64,000 nt of DNA from Apoderus coryli (GCA_911728435.2 OU452211.1:13684428-13748427); one strand, 5' to 3'; counted from the first letter of the stretch, positions 30,564-42,608 are shown. Made by a program: numbers and translations. Notes: a model not told the origin generated them from the letters alone.

Positions 30564-32047
30564 TTAGCTCTCCATATCATATATGTAATATATGTATATA
30601 TGGAGACTATTAGTTTCATGAAAAAAAAATTTTTTTTAATTTCACCGGAAATACTTCTTTTTGGTCATTTTATACATAAACTAGCTGTTGCCCTCGAGGC
30701 ACGAATAGCTCTCCATATTTAAGTGTAAAAGTAATAATTTTATGACCTTTTTGTCATTTATCTAAATTTAATAAATTTTTGTTTTGTTTTAGACATCAGC
30801 GATTTTTTTTTAAGTATCGGGTTTTGTGCCTTTCTCTTCTCTTTGGAGGCACTATTTATACGCAGATATTTTATATTTCAGATCTAGGCCAAGTTCTTGA
30901 ACGCAAATTAATTGATTTTTTTTAGTTTTATTATAAAATTTATTTTGTCCCCTTTTCTACTATTTACGAACGCCTATGTAAACAAAATTGTTATGCTGCA
31001 TGTTGTAGGTTATCCGTTAAGTGGTTTTTGAGTTATCACGGATACAAATTTTTTCTGACCCTTTTATAGAATTTTCACGGACGCCTATGGTACATTAATT
31101 TTTGTCGTGTATTTTTAACACCAATTCAACTAGTTAAATCTAAAATTTTTTACATTTTAATTTTTTTTTATTTTACCCCTTTTTCTACTATTTACGAACG
31201 CCTATGTAAATAAAAATTTTATGCTGCATTTTTTAGGTTATCTTCTATCAAAGCTATATATAATTAGCCAATTTTTCTCGTGTATTTGAAAAACATTTTT
31301 TTTTTTCGTTTTTGACCCTTTTTAAGACTATTTTCGAACGCCTGTGTGAACTAATTCTTTTATGTAACATTTTTTAGGTTATATTCTATCACAACTATAA
31401 AAAATTATTCCATATTTCGAATAAGTTTAGGAAATATGTATTTTTTATATTTTGACCCCTTTTCCACTATTTATGAACGCCTATGAAAGTAAGTTATTTA
31501 TGACACATTTTATAGGTTATATTCTATTAAAGCTATAAATAATTAGTTAATATTTCTGCTATGTTTAAGAAGTACGTTTTTTTTAAATATTTTTTACCCC
31601 ATTTTACACTATTTTCGAACGCCAATGTGGTCTAATATTTTATGTTAAATATTTTAGGTTATATTCAATTAAATGCGTAAAAAATTATGCAGTATTTCGG
31701 ATAAGTTTAAGAACTATGAATTTTTTTAATTTTTGAACCCTATTTTAAACCCCTTGCCTACGCTCAATGTTTCCCAAAATCTAATCAGCTCCTTGCCATG
31801 TCCAATAGTATTTTTGTGCCAAATTTGGTTAAAATCTGTTAAGCGGTTTTTGCGTTTTCGTGCATACAGACAGACAGACAGACAGACAGACAGACTGACA
31901 GACAGACAGACATTTTTTTAAAACTACTTATTTATGTATAAAATGACCAAAAACAAGTATTTCCGGTGAAATTAAAAATTTTTTTTTTTTCATGAAACTA
32001 ATAGTCTCCATATATACATATATTACATATATGATATGGAGAGCTAA
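30564..32047 (+). mobile_element. HINE-like repeat element, copy A (with inverted left terminus)
   Basis: The body starts at ACTAGCTGTTGCCCTCGAGG (about 30678). It contains repeats of a roughly 110-bp monomer around CGAACGCCTATG and a (CAGA)n run at about 31867. It ends in a hairpin-prone TCTCCATATA...ATATGGAGAGCTAA. In this copy an inverted copy of the 3' terminal 105 bp is joined to the left end, giving long terminal inverted repeats. It interrupts the Penelope-like element that resumes at 32048. Confidence 0.75.
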
Positions 32048-33016
32048 AAATGAACATTACATAAAGGATTCATGGCAGTTTAAAGAGAAAATCAAACATA
32101 TTTCTATTCCGTCGAATTACCAAATGGTATCCTTCGATGTCGTTTCTTTGTATACCAACATTCCAATTCAACTTGCCAGGGAAATAGTTGAAAAACGGTG
32201 GTCTGAAATTGAGAAACACACGGATGTCCCATTGGAGGATTTCCTTGAAGCAATCGAACTGACTTTAACATCAACATATTTTCAGTATGAAGATAATTAC
32301 TACCAACAAATTGAGGGAGTTGCTATGGGCTCATCAATTTCAAGTGCAATTGCTCAGTTGGTGCTTGAGGATTTAGAAACTACTATCATTCCATCTTTAC
32401 CTTTCAAACCCCTGTTTTTTTATAGATATGTAGATGATTGCATCACTATCATACCAAGCACACACATAACATCAATGCACAACACTTTAAATTCATACCA
32501 CCCAAAGTTGCAATTCACTACTGACATAGAGAATCAAAAAACAATAAACTTTTTGGATCTTACATTAATAAACACCAATCCTGAACTAAAAACCAAATGG
32601 TATACAAAACCTACATGGTCTGGTAGATATACTGACTTTCATTCAAACCATCCTATATCCCAAAAAAAGAGTGTGGTTATTGGTCTCGCTGATAGAGTAA
32701 TAAAATTGACAGACCCAGAATATAGGGAGGAGTGTATTAATAAAGCGAAAAATACACTAAACAAAAACAACTACCCCAAAAATTTTATAAACAAAATTTT
32801 TAAGAAACGCATCCACAAATTTTACAATAACGATGAACAAAACAAAGTTACCAACAACAATATAAAATACATATCCATTCCTTATATACCTGGTTTCTCA
32901 GAGTCGTTCCAAAAAAAATTAAAACCCTATAATTTACAAACGTGCCACAAAAATACAAACACTTTCAAGGCAAACGTTTTTAGCAATTTAAAAACACAAA
33001 CACCACATCTAAACTA
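32048..33016 (+). pseudogene. Penelope-like element 1, reverse transcriptase (C-terminal half)
   Basis: This frame encodes RT motifs of the Penelope class: SFDVVSLYTNIP, GVAMGSSISSAIAQ, the catalytic YVDD in FYRYVDDC, then INFLDLTLIN and SGRYTDFHSNHP. The N-terminal half is absent, cut by the repeat element at 30564. The C-terminal GIY-YIG endonuclease is also missing: at NLKTQTPHLN the frame stops inside another repeat copy (33013-34875), and only the last 35 codons of the element follow at 34876-34982 (EFLEMIYIKKN...). Not functional, though the RT palm is uninterrupted. Confidence 0.85.
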
Positions 33017-34875
33017 GCTGTTGCCCTCGAGGCACGAATAGCTCTCCATATTTAAGTGTAAAAGTAATAATTTTATGACCTTTTTGTCATTTATCTACAT
33101 TTAATAAATTTTTGTTTTGTTTTAGACATCAGCTATTTTTTTTTTGTATCGGGTTTTGTGCCTTTTTCTTCTCTTTGAAGGCACTATTTATACGCAGATA
33201 TTTTATATTTCAGATCTAGGCCAAATTCTTGTACGCAAAATAATTGATTTTTTTTTAGTTTTATAATAAAATTTATTTTGTCCCCTTTTCTACTATTTAC
33301 GAACGCCTATGTAAACAAAATTGTTATGCTGCATGTTGTAGGTTATCCGTTAAGTGGTTTTTGAGTTATCACGGATACAATTTTTTTCTGACCCTTTTAT
33401 AGAATTTTCACGGACGCCTATGGAACATTAATTTTTGTCGTGTATTTTTAACACCAACTCAACTAGCTAAATATAAAATTTTTTACATTTTAATTTTTTT
33501 TATTTTACCCCTTTTTCTACTATTTACGAACGCCTCTGTGAATAAAAATTTTATGCTGCATTTTTTAGGTTATCTTATATCATAGCTATATATAATTAGC
33601 CAATTTTTCTGGTATATTTGGGAAACATTTTTTTTTTCGTTTTTGACCCTTTTTTTAAGACTATTTTCGAACGCCTGTGTGAACTAATTCTTTTATGTAA
33701 GATTTTTTAGGTTATATTCTATCACAACTATAAAAAATTATTCAATATTTCGGATAAGTTTAAGAACTATGAATTTTTAAATTTTTAAACCCTCTTTTAA
33801 ACCCATTGCCTACGCTCAATGTTAATCACCACCTATAAATATCCTGTAGTATTTTCGTACCAAATGTGGTTAGAATCCGTTAAGTGGTTTTTGCGTTATC
33901 ACAAATACAAATTTTTTCTGACCCTTTTATAGAATTTTCACGGACGCCTATGGTACATTAATTTTTGTCGTGTATTTTTAACACCAATTCAACTAGTTAA
34001 ATATAAAATTTTTTACATTTTATTTTTTTTTTATTTTACCCCTTTTTTTTACTATTTACGAACGCCTATGTAAATAAAAATTTTATGCTGCATTTTTTAG
34101 GTTATCTTATATCAAAGCTATATATAATTAGCCAATTTTTCTGGTATATTTGAGAAACATTTTTTTTTCGTTTTTGACCCTTTTCTTAGACTATTTTCGA
34201 ACGCCTGTGTGAACCAATTCTTTTATGTAACATTTGGTAGGTTATATTCTATTACAACTATGAAAAATTATTCCATATTTCGAATAAGTTTAGGAAATAT
34301 ATTTTTTTTATGTTTTGACCCCTTTTCCACTATTTACGAACGCCTATGAAAGTAAGTTATTTATGACACATTTTATAGGTTATATTCTATTAAAGCTATA
34401 AATAATTAGTTAATATTTCTGCTATGTTTAAGAAGTACGTTTTTTTAAAATATTTTTTACCCCATTTTACACTATTTTCGAACGCCAATGTGGTCTAATA
34501 TTTTATGTTAAATATTTTAGGTTATATTCAATTAAATCCGTAAAAAATTATGCAGTATTTCGGATAAGTTTAAGAACTATGAATTTTTTTAATTTTTGAA
34601 CCCTCTTTTAAACCCCTTGCCTACGCTCAATGTTTCCCAAAATCTAATCAGCTCCTTGCCATGTCCAATAGTATTTTTGTACCAAATTTGGTTAAAATCT
34701 GTTAAGCGGTTTTTGCGTTTTCGTGCATACAGACAGACATTTTTTTAAAACTACTTATTTATGTATAAAATGACCAAAAACAAGTATTTCCGGTGAAATT
34801 AAAAAAAAATTTTTTTTTCATGAAACTAATAGTCTCCATATATACATATATTACATATATGATATGGAGAGCTAA
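33013..34875 (+). mobile_element. HINE-like repeat element, copy B
   Basis: Begins ACTAGCTGTTGCC and ends GGAGAGCTAA with no inverted left terminus. It holds about two and a half of the roughly 530-bp higher-order units and a very short CAGA tract (about 34729). It sits exactly between the RT and the last codons of Penelope-like element 1. Confidence 0.8.
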
Positions 34876-34982
34876 AAAGAGAATTTTTAGAAATGATATA
34901 CATCAAAAAAAATAAAAACAGCGTTAATGACAGAACTGACATCCAACATCTAAGCAGTATCTATCACAATATCATAAAATAA
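34876..34982 (+). pseudogene. Penelope-like element 1, terminal coding fragment
   Basis: About 35 codons reading EFLEMIYIKK ... SVNDRTDIQHLSSIYHNII and a stop. This resembles the end of Penelope-like proteins, after the GIY-YIG domain. It continues the element broken at 33016. Confidence 0.6.
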
Positions 34983-35338
34983 AAATTCTACTTAAACCCC
35001 CTGTATTTATTTATAATAAAATGTATACCTTTCAAGCACCTCACCTGATTTAAAAAAAAAAAGAAAAAAAAAAACAAAAATGCCTTCATAGTTGAATTTA
35101 TGCTGTTGCTACTACTAATACTTTCAATACAACATACCGGACAATAGTTTCCATCAATAAATAAATATGTATTTTATTATATTTAAATGTTATAAATGTG
35201 TTTGTAAATAGAATGAAAATTGTTTGTCGTTTTTTGACATTGACGAATTGGAATTTGTGTTAGGTAATAATAATCAAAATGTAAAAATAGTTTTTGGAAA
35301 ATAATATTGTATGTAATTTCAGAAGGAAATGTTTTAAC

Positions 35339-35371
35339 CTGAGGAAGTTACTAATTAGTAACGAAACGTCG
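35339..35371 (+). other. Hammerhead-like motif, copy 2 (downstream of Penelope-like element 1)
   Basis: CTGAGGA, one extra A, a perfect 6-bp stem (GTTACT/AGTAAC) and GAAACGTC. It lies about 360 bp after the coding end of Penelope-like element 1. Such elements are known to carry hammerhead ribozymes; the extra base before the stem makes activity uncertain. Confidence 0.4.
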
Positions 35372-35519
35372 TTTAATTTATGTTCAGTGTGATCGTGACG
35401 AAAATAAACATGAATATTGCTATGTAAAATAAAGAAGAATTTTTTTCTATAAGAACCGAACACCCCAAGAAAGTAAACTGAAAAGAATTAGAATAGCGGT
35501 TCAAGAATAACAAAAAAAA

Positions 35520-35777
35520 AATAAATATGGTGGAGATATTGTACTTTCTTTACTGGAGAAAGTTCAGTTACTTTCTGGTCAGGGATTTAAGATTTTCATG
35601 AATAACTATTTTACAGGACTATCACTGTTTGCTTATTTAGCAGAAAATAATATTTGTGCCACAGGTACAATAAGAGATAATCGCTTGGGACAATGTCCAG
35701 TTCTAACTAAAAAAGAATGGAATCCTCAAACAAGGGGAAGCTACAAATACTACAGAAATGACAATAGCCTGGTTGTA
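35520..35777 (+). pseudogene. PiggyBac transposase, middle fragment
   Basis: Encodes NKYGGDIVLSLLEKVQLLSG followed by the NYFTGLSLFAYLAENNI and TGTIRDNRLGQCPV motifs of the catalytic domain. The catalytic Asp usually found before NYFT is Asn here (FMNNYFT). The match ends at NDNSLVV, precisely where the fragment at 38305 takes over (VQWKDNKVVSV), so about 2.5 kb is inserted between them. Confidence 0.8.
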
Positions 35778-36584
35778 CACACTGAAAAAAATATTGTACG
35801 TAAAACCAATGAATGGTTGTCATCAATATTTTCAACATTAATATTATGAATTGGTCACTGTTACAATGAATTTTGATCATAAATTAATAATTTCATACAT
35901 AGAAACAATGTACGATGAAACATTAATCAATAAATGCAAGACATCGAAAATTTATGTTTTTTTTTCATCAATATAATGTCAATATTTATTGCTTCAATGT
36001 TTTAAATTTATTAATTTATGCTCTTCGCCTTTAACACAATAATTTGTAAATCATACACCTATGAACAGCGAACATAAAAACTAATAAACGATCATCGTTG
36101 ATTTAATGGATGCTAAGCATTAATTTTACGAACCTAACCATTAAATTCTGAATAACGCGCGCAAATCAATGCACCCGGACCATAGACTGAATACTCAAAA
36201 CATTGACATTATGACATTCTCATAGACTTTTTGTTTACGCGTCCTTTTTGTTTTGTTTAGTTAAATGTATACAGTTGAAAAGTGAAGTGTATTCCTAAAT
36301 CTATTTTTAAAATTTGTTCCCAAATAATACAACAAATGTAGAAATATAAGGTAAGTAGTAATCCTTTTATATAAGTACCATTTAGTAAAGTACAAAACTA
36401 AAGTCAGTTTAAAACGAAAAAAAACACAGTGCGGTATTCCTTTGTAATGTTGAAAACCCGCCGATACGAGGGGAGAAATTTTATGGGCTCTTCATGGATA
36501 TTTAGTGCTATCCGCTAAGTTATGTTCCAAAGGTGCCAAAGGCGAAGTCGATGCACAGCCTCCTAGCTTAACATATTAGCAATA
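35778..36584. other. Unassigned insertion sequence inside piggyBac relic
   Basis: AT-rich sequence with no recognisable coding. It is the left part of the roughly 2.5-kb stretch separating two piggyBac fragments. Its ends (CACACTGAA and TTCAGTG at about 38311) are weakly inverted. Confidence 0.35.
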
Positions 36585-37545
36585 CTAAAGATAACTGCAT
36601 AATAATAACAACAACAAAAACCCTGATACATAAAAAAAGGCAATGATTCCTGGATGCCCTGTGGCACTACGCAATGTCCTGAGCCCAGACACTGCCGTTC
36701 CCAAAATGACAACCTGACTTCTATCATTCACATATGTTCCGAGTAGAGACACAGCAGACTCCCCAAAGCCCAGGTAACCCACAATGGCCAGCAACAAACC
36801 ATGACCAATGCGGTCAAATGCCCCTTGCGTAGTCCAACAGCAGCAATGTCGTCAATCGACCCTGATCTACTGAATGCATCATCCAGTATTTTAAGTCATG
36901 TCGTGGAGCAACTGTGACCCTGACGGAACCCAGACTGGACCTCCGACAACAACCCATGCCCATCAAGATATGTTTTCATTTGATTGCAGATCACTCTCTC
37001 AATAACCTTGGAGATCGCTGGGAGTATATTAATCGGTCTATAAGATCCTTAAATGTTGATGGAGTTTTAGTTTTGGGATTGGAATGACATTGGCTTCTTT
37101 CCAACATGTTGGGAAGTTCCTCGTTTCTATATAGTAATTAACTAGATGCTGTATAAAGGGCATTATAAACGGACAACTACTACTACTAGCATATCAATAC
37201 TGATCATGTCACTGCCTACAGCATTTGACTTAATCCCAAGCAATGCATCAAGTATCTCCCCATGATCCACCATTGTAAATTCAAAGTTAATATCAGGCCT
37301 AATTTTATTACCTAAGTAAAAATTGATCGTTCCTGGGTCCGGATTGTTGGTAGAAGTGGCCACAAAAAATCATTAATATTATCAACATCATGAATAAAAG
37401 ACGGTATTGTGATATTTTCCCTTGCATAAATGTTTAGATCTCGTAATAATTTCCAATTTTGTTTAGAAGAATTTCCGCGGACTTTAGTTTCCAAATATAG
37501 TTTTTTCTCCCTTTTCACCTCAGACGACAGACGAATCTGACATGT
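36585..37545 (-). pseudogene. Non-LTR reverse transcriptase relic
   Basis: Minus-strand frames give, in order, NSSKQNWKLLRDL, FTMVDHGEILDALLGIKSNA, a degraded QSGFRQGHSCSTTL segment and LLLAIVGYLGFG with YVNDRSQVV. These are RT motifs of the jockey/CR1-like group, broken by several frameshifts. No 5' or 3' ends are defined. Confidence 0.7.
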
Positions 37546-37871
37546 TTAGCATTTAATATTAACTAAATTAAAAATAAAGCCTTTAGATTTCGAGTGTCGG
37601 ATAAATATGATTTAATTTATTTACAAAGCAGGTGCATCAAATCAATGGACGTACAGCAAGATAATTTTGAGTCTTATTTGGGTTTTTAAATTCTCTAACC
37701 ATTGGTACTAGTATATTTGAACCATACTGCACTTTGCAGTACACATAATACATATGTACCTATATGCTCGCGATTATTGATTTAATACAGAACAATAATC
37801 TCAATCTTTCGTAATAATAATTTCCGGCGAACACAATTACGTAAAACAATTATTATAACCCAATGTAATAA

Positions 37872-38133
37872 TCAGCTAACATTGGTTTAACGTACAAAAG
37901 TCATAGATTCATGTTTCTCGTTCGTAACATTAATAACCTTCAGACATCGGTTTAATGTACAAAAGTCATAGATTAATATTCATCGTTCGTAACATTAATA
38001 ACCAGCTAACATCGGTTTTACGTATTGGAGACATAAACTAATCTTCATCGTTCGTAACATTAACAACCTGGTAACATCGTTTTACCGTACAGGAGTTATA
38101 AATTAATGTCCATCATTCATAAGATCAATAACC
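37872..38133 (+). repeat. Tandem repeat, about 65-bp unit, four copies
   Basis: Four diverged copies of a roughly 65-bp unit share AACATCGGTTT, CATCGTTCGTAACATTAA and TAACC landmarks, starting near 37872, 37937, 38002 and 38067, with a fifth partial copy trailing. No coding. Confidence 0.8.
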
Positions 38134-38304
38134 GGCGAGCATAAATTTATGTTTTTTATTTATTAATTCAACGTACAGAATGCGCTACCGAATTTATGTA
38201 CGAACGTTCATTGTATTAATGTCACCCATCATCGGCTCAAATTTAATGTTGACGTTCATTGATTTGAAGCACTTTTTTATTAATATCACGTACCTTTTCG
38301 GTTC

Positions 38305-38794
38305 AGTGCAATGGAAAGACAATAAAGTAGTCTCGGTAGCGTCAAATTATGAAACTGATGAAGTTACTAGTACTCTTCGGTGGGACAGAGTTACGAAGAG
38401 CAGAAAAATGATATCGAGTTACAATAAACACATGGGGGGTGTTGATAAAATGGATGCCCTAGTTGCCGTTTATAGATCAAGATTTCGGCAAAGAAAATGG
38501 TACTGGCCTTTGTTTTTATATTTTCTAGATGTATGCGTCGTAAATAGTTGGCTACTTTCACGAAACCTTAACGAAAATCATACCGACTCACAAAGTCTTC
38601 TAGCATTTCGCAGGCATATTGCTTTGAGCTTTTTGAAAAGTTATGGTACGAAGCCATCACAGGGTAAAAATAAAATCGCCCACCCCTTGCACGATGTGAG
38701 GTTTGATAATATGGGGCACATTATTTTGTATAATGAAACCGATCGTCGATGTGCTCAGTGTGGTAAAAAAAGCCAGTTTGTCTGCGAAAAGTAG
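38305..38794 (+). pseudogene. PiggyBac transposase, C-terminal fragment
   Basis: From VQWKDNKVVSVASNY the frame runs through YNKHMGGVDKMDALVAVYRS and RKWYWPLFLYF, the third acidic motif region and insertion domain of piggyBac. It ends with a short Cys-rich finger (CAQCGKKSQFVCEK) cut by a stop. A typical piggyBac-like 3' region with CGTCCCTTTTAAGGGAC follows at 38945. The leading residues (38180-38304) are unrelated sequence. Confidence 0.85.
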
Positions 38795-39206
38795 CTTTAC
38801 ATCCTAAGTTTTGTTTTAAAGTCTATCATACCTGTTAAATCAACCAAATTGTGGCAGAATTTTATACTTTTGTTTTCATTTATTATAACTACGAATTGCA
38901 ATAAAATATTTTTGTAAAATACTGTTATTCGTTCTGAATGCTCAGCGTCCCTTTTAAGGGACCTCAAATTACTCAAAAAAAATATATAAAAATAATTAAA
39001 AAATAATTTTTCCACTTTCCTTAACAAATATTAATAACACTAAAAGGATTTCATGTCCGTAAATGTAATAAATGAAAAATAACTTAGTGGCATAATAATT
39101 TATTTTAATATTTCAATATTTGGCATTAAACATCGACGGCAGAACGCTTGGAGACCACCGTCCGAGCATTGCTGAAACCCAAACATTTGGGAGATGCTGG
39201 CAGAAG

Positions 39207-39329
39207 GATAAAATGGTCTCCTGCTAGCGTTTTGTGTTCATACTATTTTTATTTTTATCTATATTTATTTCTATTTATACGACTGGTTTTACCTATACAT
39301 TGAATTTTTCGGCCTCTGCATGGTATGGG
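39207..39329 (+). repeat. Dispersed repeat family, copy 3 left part
   Basis: Matches the complement of 8965-9056 (AATGGTCTCCTGCTAGCG, then CGGCCTCTGCATGGTATGGG) and is cut at GGTATGGG by the element starting at 39330. Confidence 0.8.
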
Positions 39330-40362
39330 CAAAGATTAATGTACACAATAGATAGTCAGCGTATATGGGAAATAAAACAAAAATTGAAACTGTCGACACG
39401 AGCTACATCTATTAGAAAAACATGCAACCATGAAAATTGTAGATGGCGTTATATGTATTGTGTTGAAATAAAATAATCATATGAGCAATGTTAGACAAGG
39501 ACGAGTATACTTTCCCCTACGAGGTGGGAGTTTGTTTTTATATTATAGGTATCATATATGTACTACTGTGCAGCAGTGTTTTTTGTCGGGTAATATAAAA
39601 TTGTATGGTATACCTATCTACGCAAAGATTAATGTGTATGGACGAAAATAAAAAAAATTACTATAATAGTATAAATATACAGGGCTGGTTCATTAAATGT
39701 TTTAGACAATAATTTTAAATGACTAAAATAATATTATTTTAGTCATTTAAAATTTCGGATATAAGGATGCATCAAAAAGTTATATTTAAATTAACGAAAT
39801 TTGGCGTTATAGATAGGACTTCCGGTTATTACCTGATTCAGTTTTAAGGATCAAACTCAAACAACAGATTCAACTTGCCGTTAACATTGTGAAAAAATAA
39901 ATCTCAGAGGCGGGTAAATTAAAGGAGCATACAGGCGTGAAATGCTACCCTAACTTTTTTATGCACATTTTTTGCGTGTGTTTCAATTCGGAGATGTAAA
40001 ATCTAACAAATTATATACGTAATAAATGTATCCTTCTGTGATATTGATAGAAAGTCATCGTTATCGCGTAATATCGATTTTAAGAAATATTAATATTAAA
40101 AAGGCTGTGCTTTTTACAAGTTGCTGAAGTAAATAAGGTTTGAAATTTCCAGCATGACAATAATTATTTAAAAAAATACGGTTTCGAAATGCAGGATGTA
40201 AAAAATTAGAATTTTTAAACTGTTTTTAATGAAAATTTAAATCTATTGAGAAATATGGTTCAGGGTTTTTGTGAAATGTATTTTACTCCAAAGATTCTAC
40301 TCATCGATTATAACCGAATTAATTTACTCAAAAATATCTATACTAGTAAAATAACACAATTA

Positions 40363-41140
40363 TCTATTTACGAACGCCTATGTATACAAAATTGTTATGC
40401 TGCATGTTGCAGGTTATCCGTTAAGTGGTTTTTGAGTTATCACGGATACAAATTTTTTCTGACCCTTTTATAGAATTTTCACGGACGCCTATGGAACATT
40501 AATTTTTGTCGTGTATTTTTAACACCAATTCAACTAGTTAAATATAAAATTTTTTACATTTTATTTTTTTTTTTTATTTTACCCCTTTTTTTACTATTTA
40601 CGAATGCCTATGTAAATAAAAATTTTATTCTGCATTTTTTAGGTTATCTTATATGAAAGCTATATATAATTAGCCAATTTTTCTGGTATATTTGGGAAAC
40701 ATTTTTTTTTCGTTTTTGACCCTTTTTTTAAGACTATTTTCGAACGCCTGTGTGAACTAATTCTTTTATGTAACATTTTTTAGGTTATATTCTATCACAA
40801 CGATAAAAAATTATTCAATATTTCGGATAAGTTTAAGAACTATGATTTTTTTAAATTTTTGAACCCTCTTTTAAACCCTTTGCCTACGCTCAATGTTTCC
40901 CAAAATCTAATCAGCTCCTTGCCATGTCCAATAGTATTTTTGTACCAAATTTGGTTAAAATCTGTTGAGCGGTTTTTGCGTTTTCGTGGATACAGACAGA
41001 CAGACATTTTTTAAAACTACTTATTTATGTATAAAATGACCAAAAACAAGTATTTCCGGTGAAATTAAAAAAAAAAAAATTTTCATGAAACTAATAAATA
41101 GTCTCCATATACCTATTACATATATGATATGGAGAGCTAA
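40363..41140 (+). mobile_element. HINE-like repeat element, copy C (5'-truncated)
   Basis: Starts inside the unit at CTATTTACGAACGCCTATG and ends at GGAGAGCTAA, with a two-unit CAGA tract at about 40996. Confidence 0.8.
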
Positions 41141-41538
41141 AAATATTCACAAAAAAATAACTAAGCAGCCAAAGATTAACTTATTAATCTTTGGTAGTAT
41201 CAAAGATTAAATTAAATTTAATATATTAATTCTCTTCAAAACAAAATCAGTAGGTATGAAAACAATGAAAATCGCAATAACAGAGACAGACTATTATAAT
41301 AGGTATACCTAATATAATATAGGTAGCAATGATAATTTTTTTATTATAGGTAGGTATTATAAGATCTACAACAATCTTGTTACATCTTTGCCACATTGTC
41401 TACGTGAAATATTTAAAATATATGTAATAAATTGAAAAAGTACCTAGTCCATTCTTAACTGGAGTTATAATTTTGACAAAGAATAAAGTACATTAATACC
41501 TACTTGATTTCGGTATTGGTATAAAAGTCTAATATCCA

Positions 41539-41822
41539 CGAAATAAATTTAATATAATAATCATTAATCCATGCCATACAACATGTTTCAAGACTAGACC
41601 AGTCCCATAATCAGTGGCGAGCAATAATTAAATCAAAAGCTTTTAGCTTTTAGATATTTAGATTTTTTTATATTCATCAACAAATTATTACAATGGAGTC
41701 AAAAGTATGTTTCTATCTAAAAGCTTTTCATTTAACGATTGTTCGCCACTGATCATGGGACTGGTCTAGTCTTGAAACATGTATGACATGGATTAAATAT
41801 TATTATATTAAATTTAATTCAT
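41539..41822. repeat. Hairpin MITE, about 280 bp
   Basis: Arms of about 110 bp (41539-41655 and 41705-41822) are inverted copies sharing ACATGTTTCAAGACTAGACC and CAGTGGCGA blocks, with a short loop. No coding. Confidence 0.8.
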
Positions 41823-42215
41823 AGAGATTAGGCTTTTATTTCAATACTGTACTTGTAATAAATCACCCTGTGTGTTTCTTTTACCGACGAATCGGCAACA
41901 GCACGACACACACCACATTCGCTTGTTTTTTTTTTCTACCCTCTCTGCGTATCCCCTCCAGATTAATACAGAATTTCATCAATTTCTCTCTCTGACAATA
42001 CAGCATTGCCGGTGCATATCTGTTGCAAATGATGTAAATAATTGTTATACGTTGCGTTTTGTTGCTGATATTAATAAACTACAAAACGGTTTCTGGCTGT
42101 GACAATACTGCTCTATGCTGTACACGCTAGTATACGCCACGTAGTGGCAGGCATACTTAGAGATGTTCTGATTTTAATGCATTGGGCTGACTATCTATTG
42201 TGTAGATTAATCTTT

Positions 42216-42503
42216 GGTATGGGATATGCATTACTATGTACATGTGAATGATACGTGTTTACATGTGTCTACTGTTGTGTATCCTATTGTGCTTAAATGC
42301 AGGCTGATATTTGTAGATGGGCAACGACTATGGTACTCTGACGAGCTCATAACAAGAGCGAAACGAATTCGTCAGTATCTGTCGACCCATGCCTCGGTCT
42401 AGTTCCTAGTGAATTAGACTGGGGCCTTGCTAAATTAAACAAAATTCCTTGTGTATGTAAAACCAGCATTTTAGTCCGCTTTGCCACTAAGTTATTTTTC
42501 ATT
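42216..42503 (+). repeat. Dispersed repeat family, copy 3 right part
   Basis: Continues the copy broken at 39329 and matches the complement of 8673-8965 at roughly 90 percent by eye. The following sequence to 42608 includes TTGGGCATTAATGGGTTAA, which may be a piggyBac-type end, but I see no element attached. Confidence 0.75.
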
Positions 42504-42608
42504 AATAACACTATTTTGGTTTTTAACCAAAACTTACTTTGGGCATTAATGGGTTAATATGCCTTCAGCGTGCTCTATACCTGGGTACACCTCAAATAAC
42601 CAACTTAC

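Larger units (their letters stand above)
39330..42215. mobile_element. hAT-like non-autonomous element, 2.9 kb
   Basis: Inverted ends CAAAGATTAATGTACACAAT and its near-complement at about 42190-42215 are flanked by GGTATGGG (39322-39329 and 42216-42223). The shared G at the right border makes the duplication 7 or 8 bp. The uninterrupted copy at 8950-8985 shows the empty site with a single GGTATGGG. The interior has no transposase; it holds a truncated HINE-like copy (40363) and a hairpin element (41539). An 8-bp duplication and a CA-type start suggest hAT, but this is not proven. Other interior sequence (39400-40350, 41145-41530, 41830-42180) shows nothing recognisable. Confidence 0.75.

Noticed and set aside
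31733..31921. Frame with repeated DRQT residues
   Set aside because: Translation of the (CAGA)n microsatellite in the satellite-bearing repeat.
37872..38133. CRISPR-like array (regular 65-bp units)
   Set aside because: Whole units are repeated with no unique spacers, and the host is eukaryotic.
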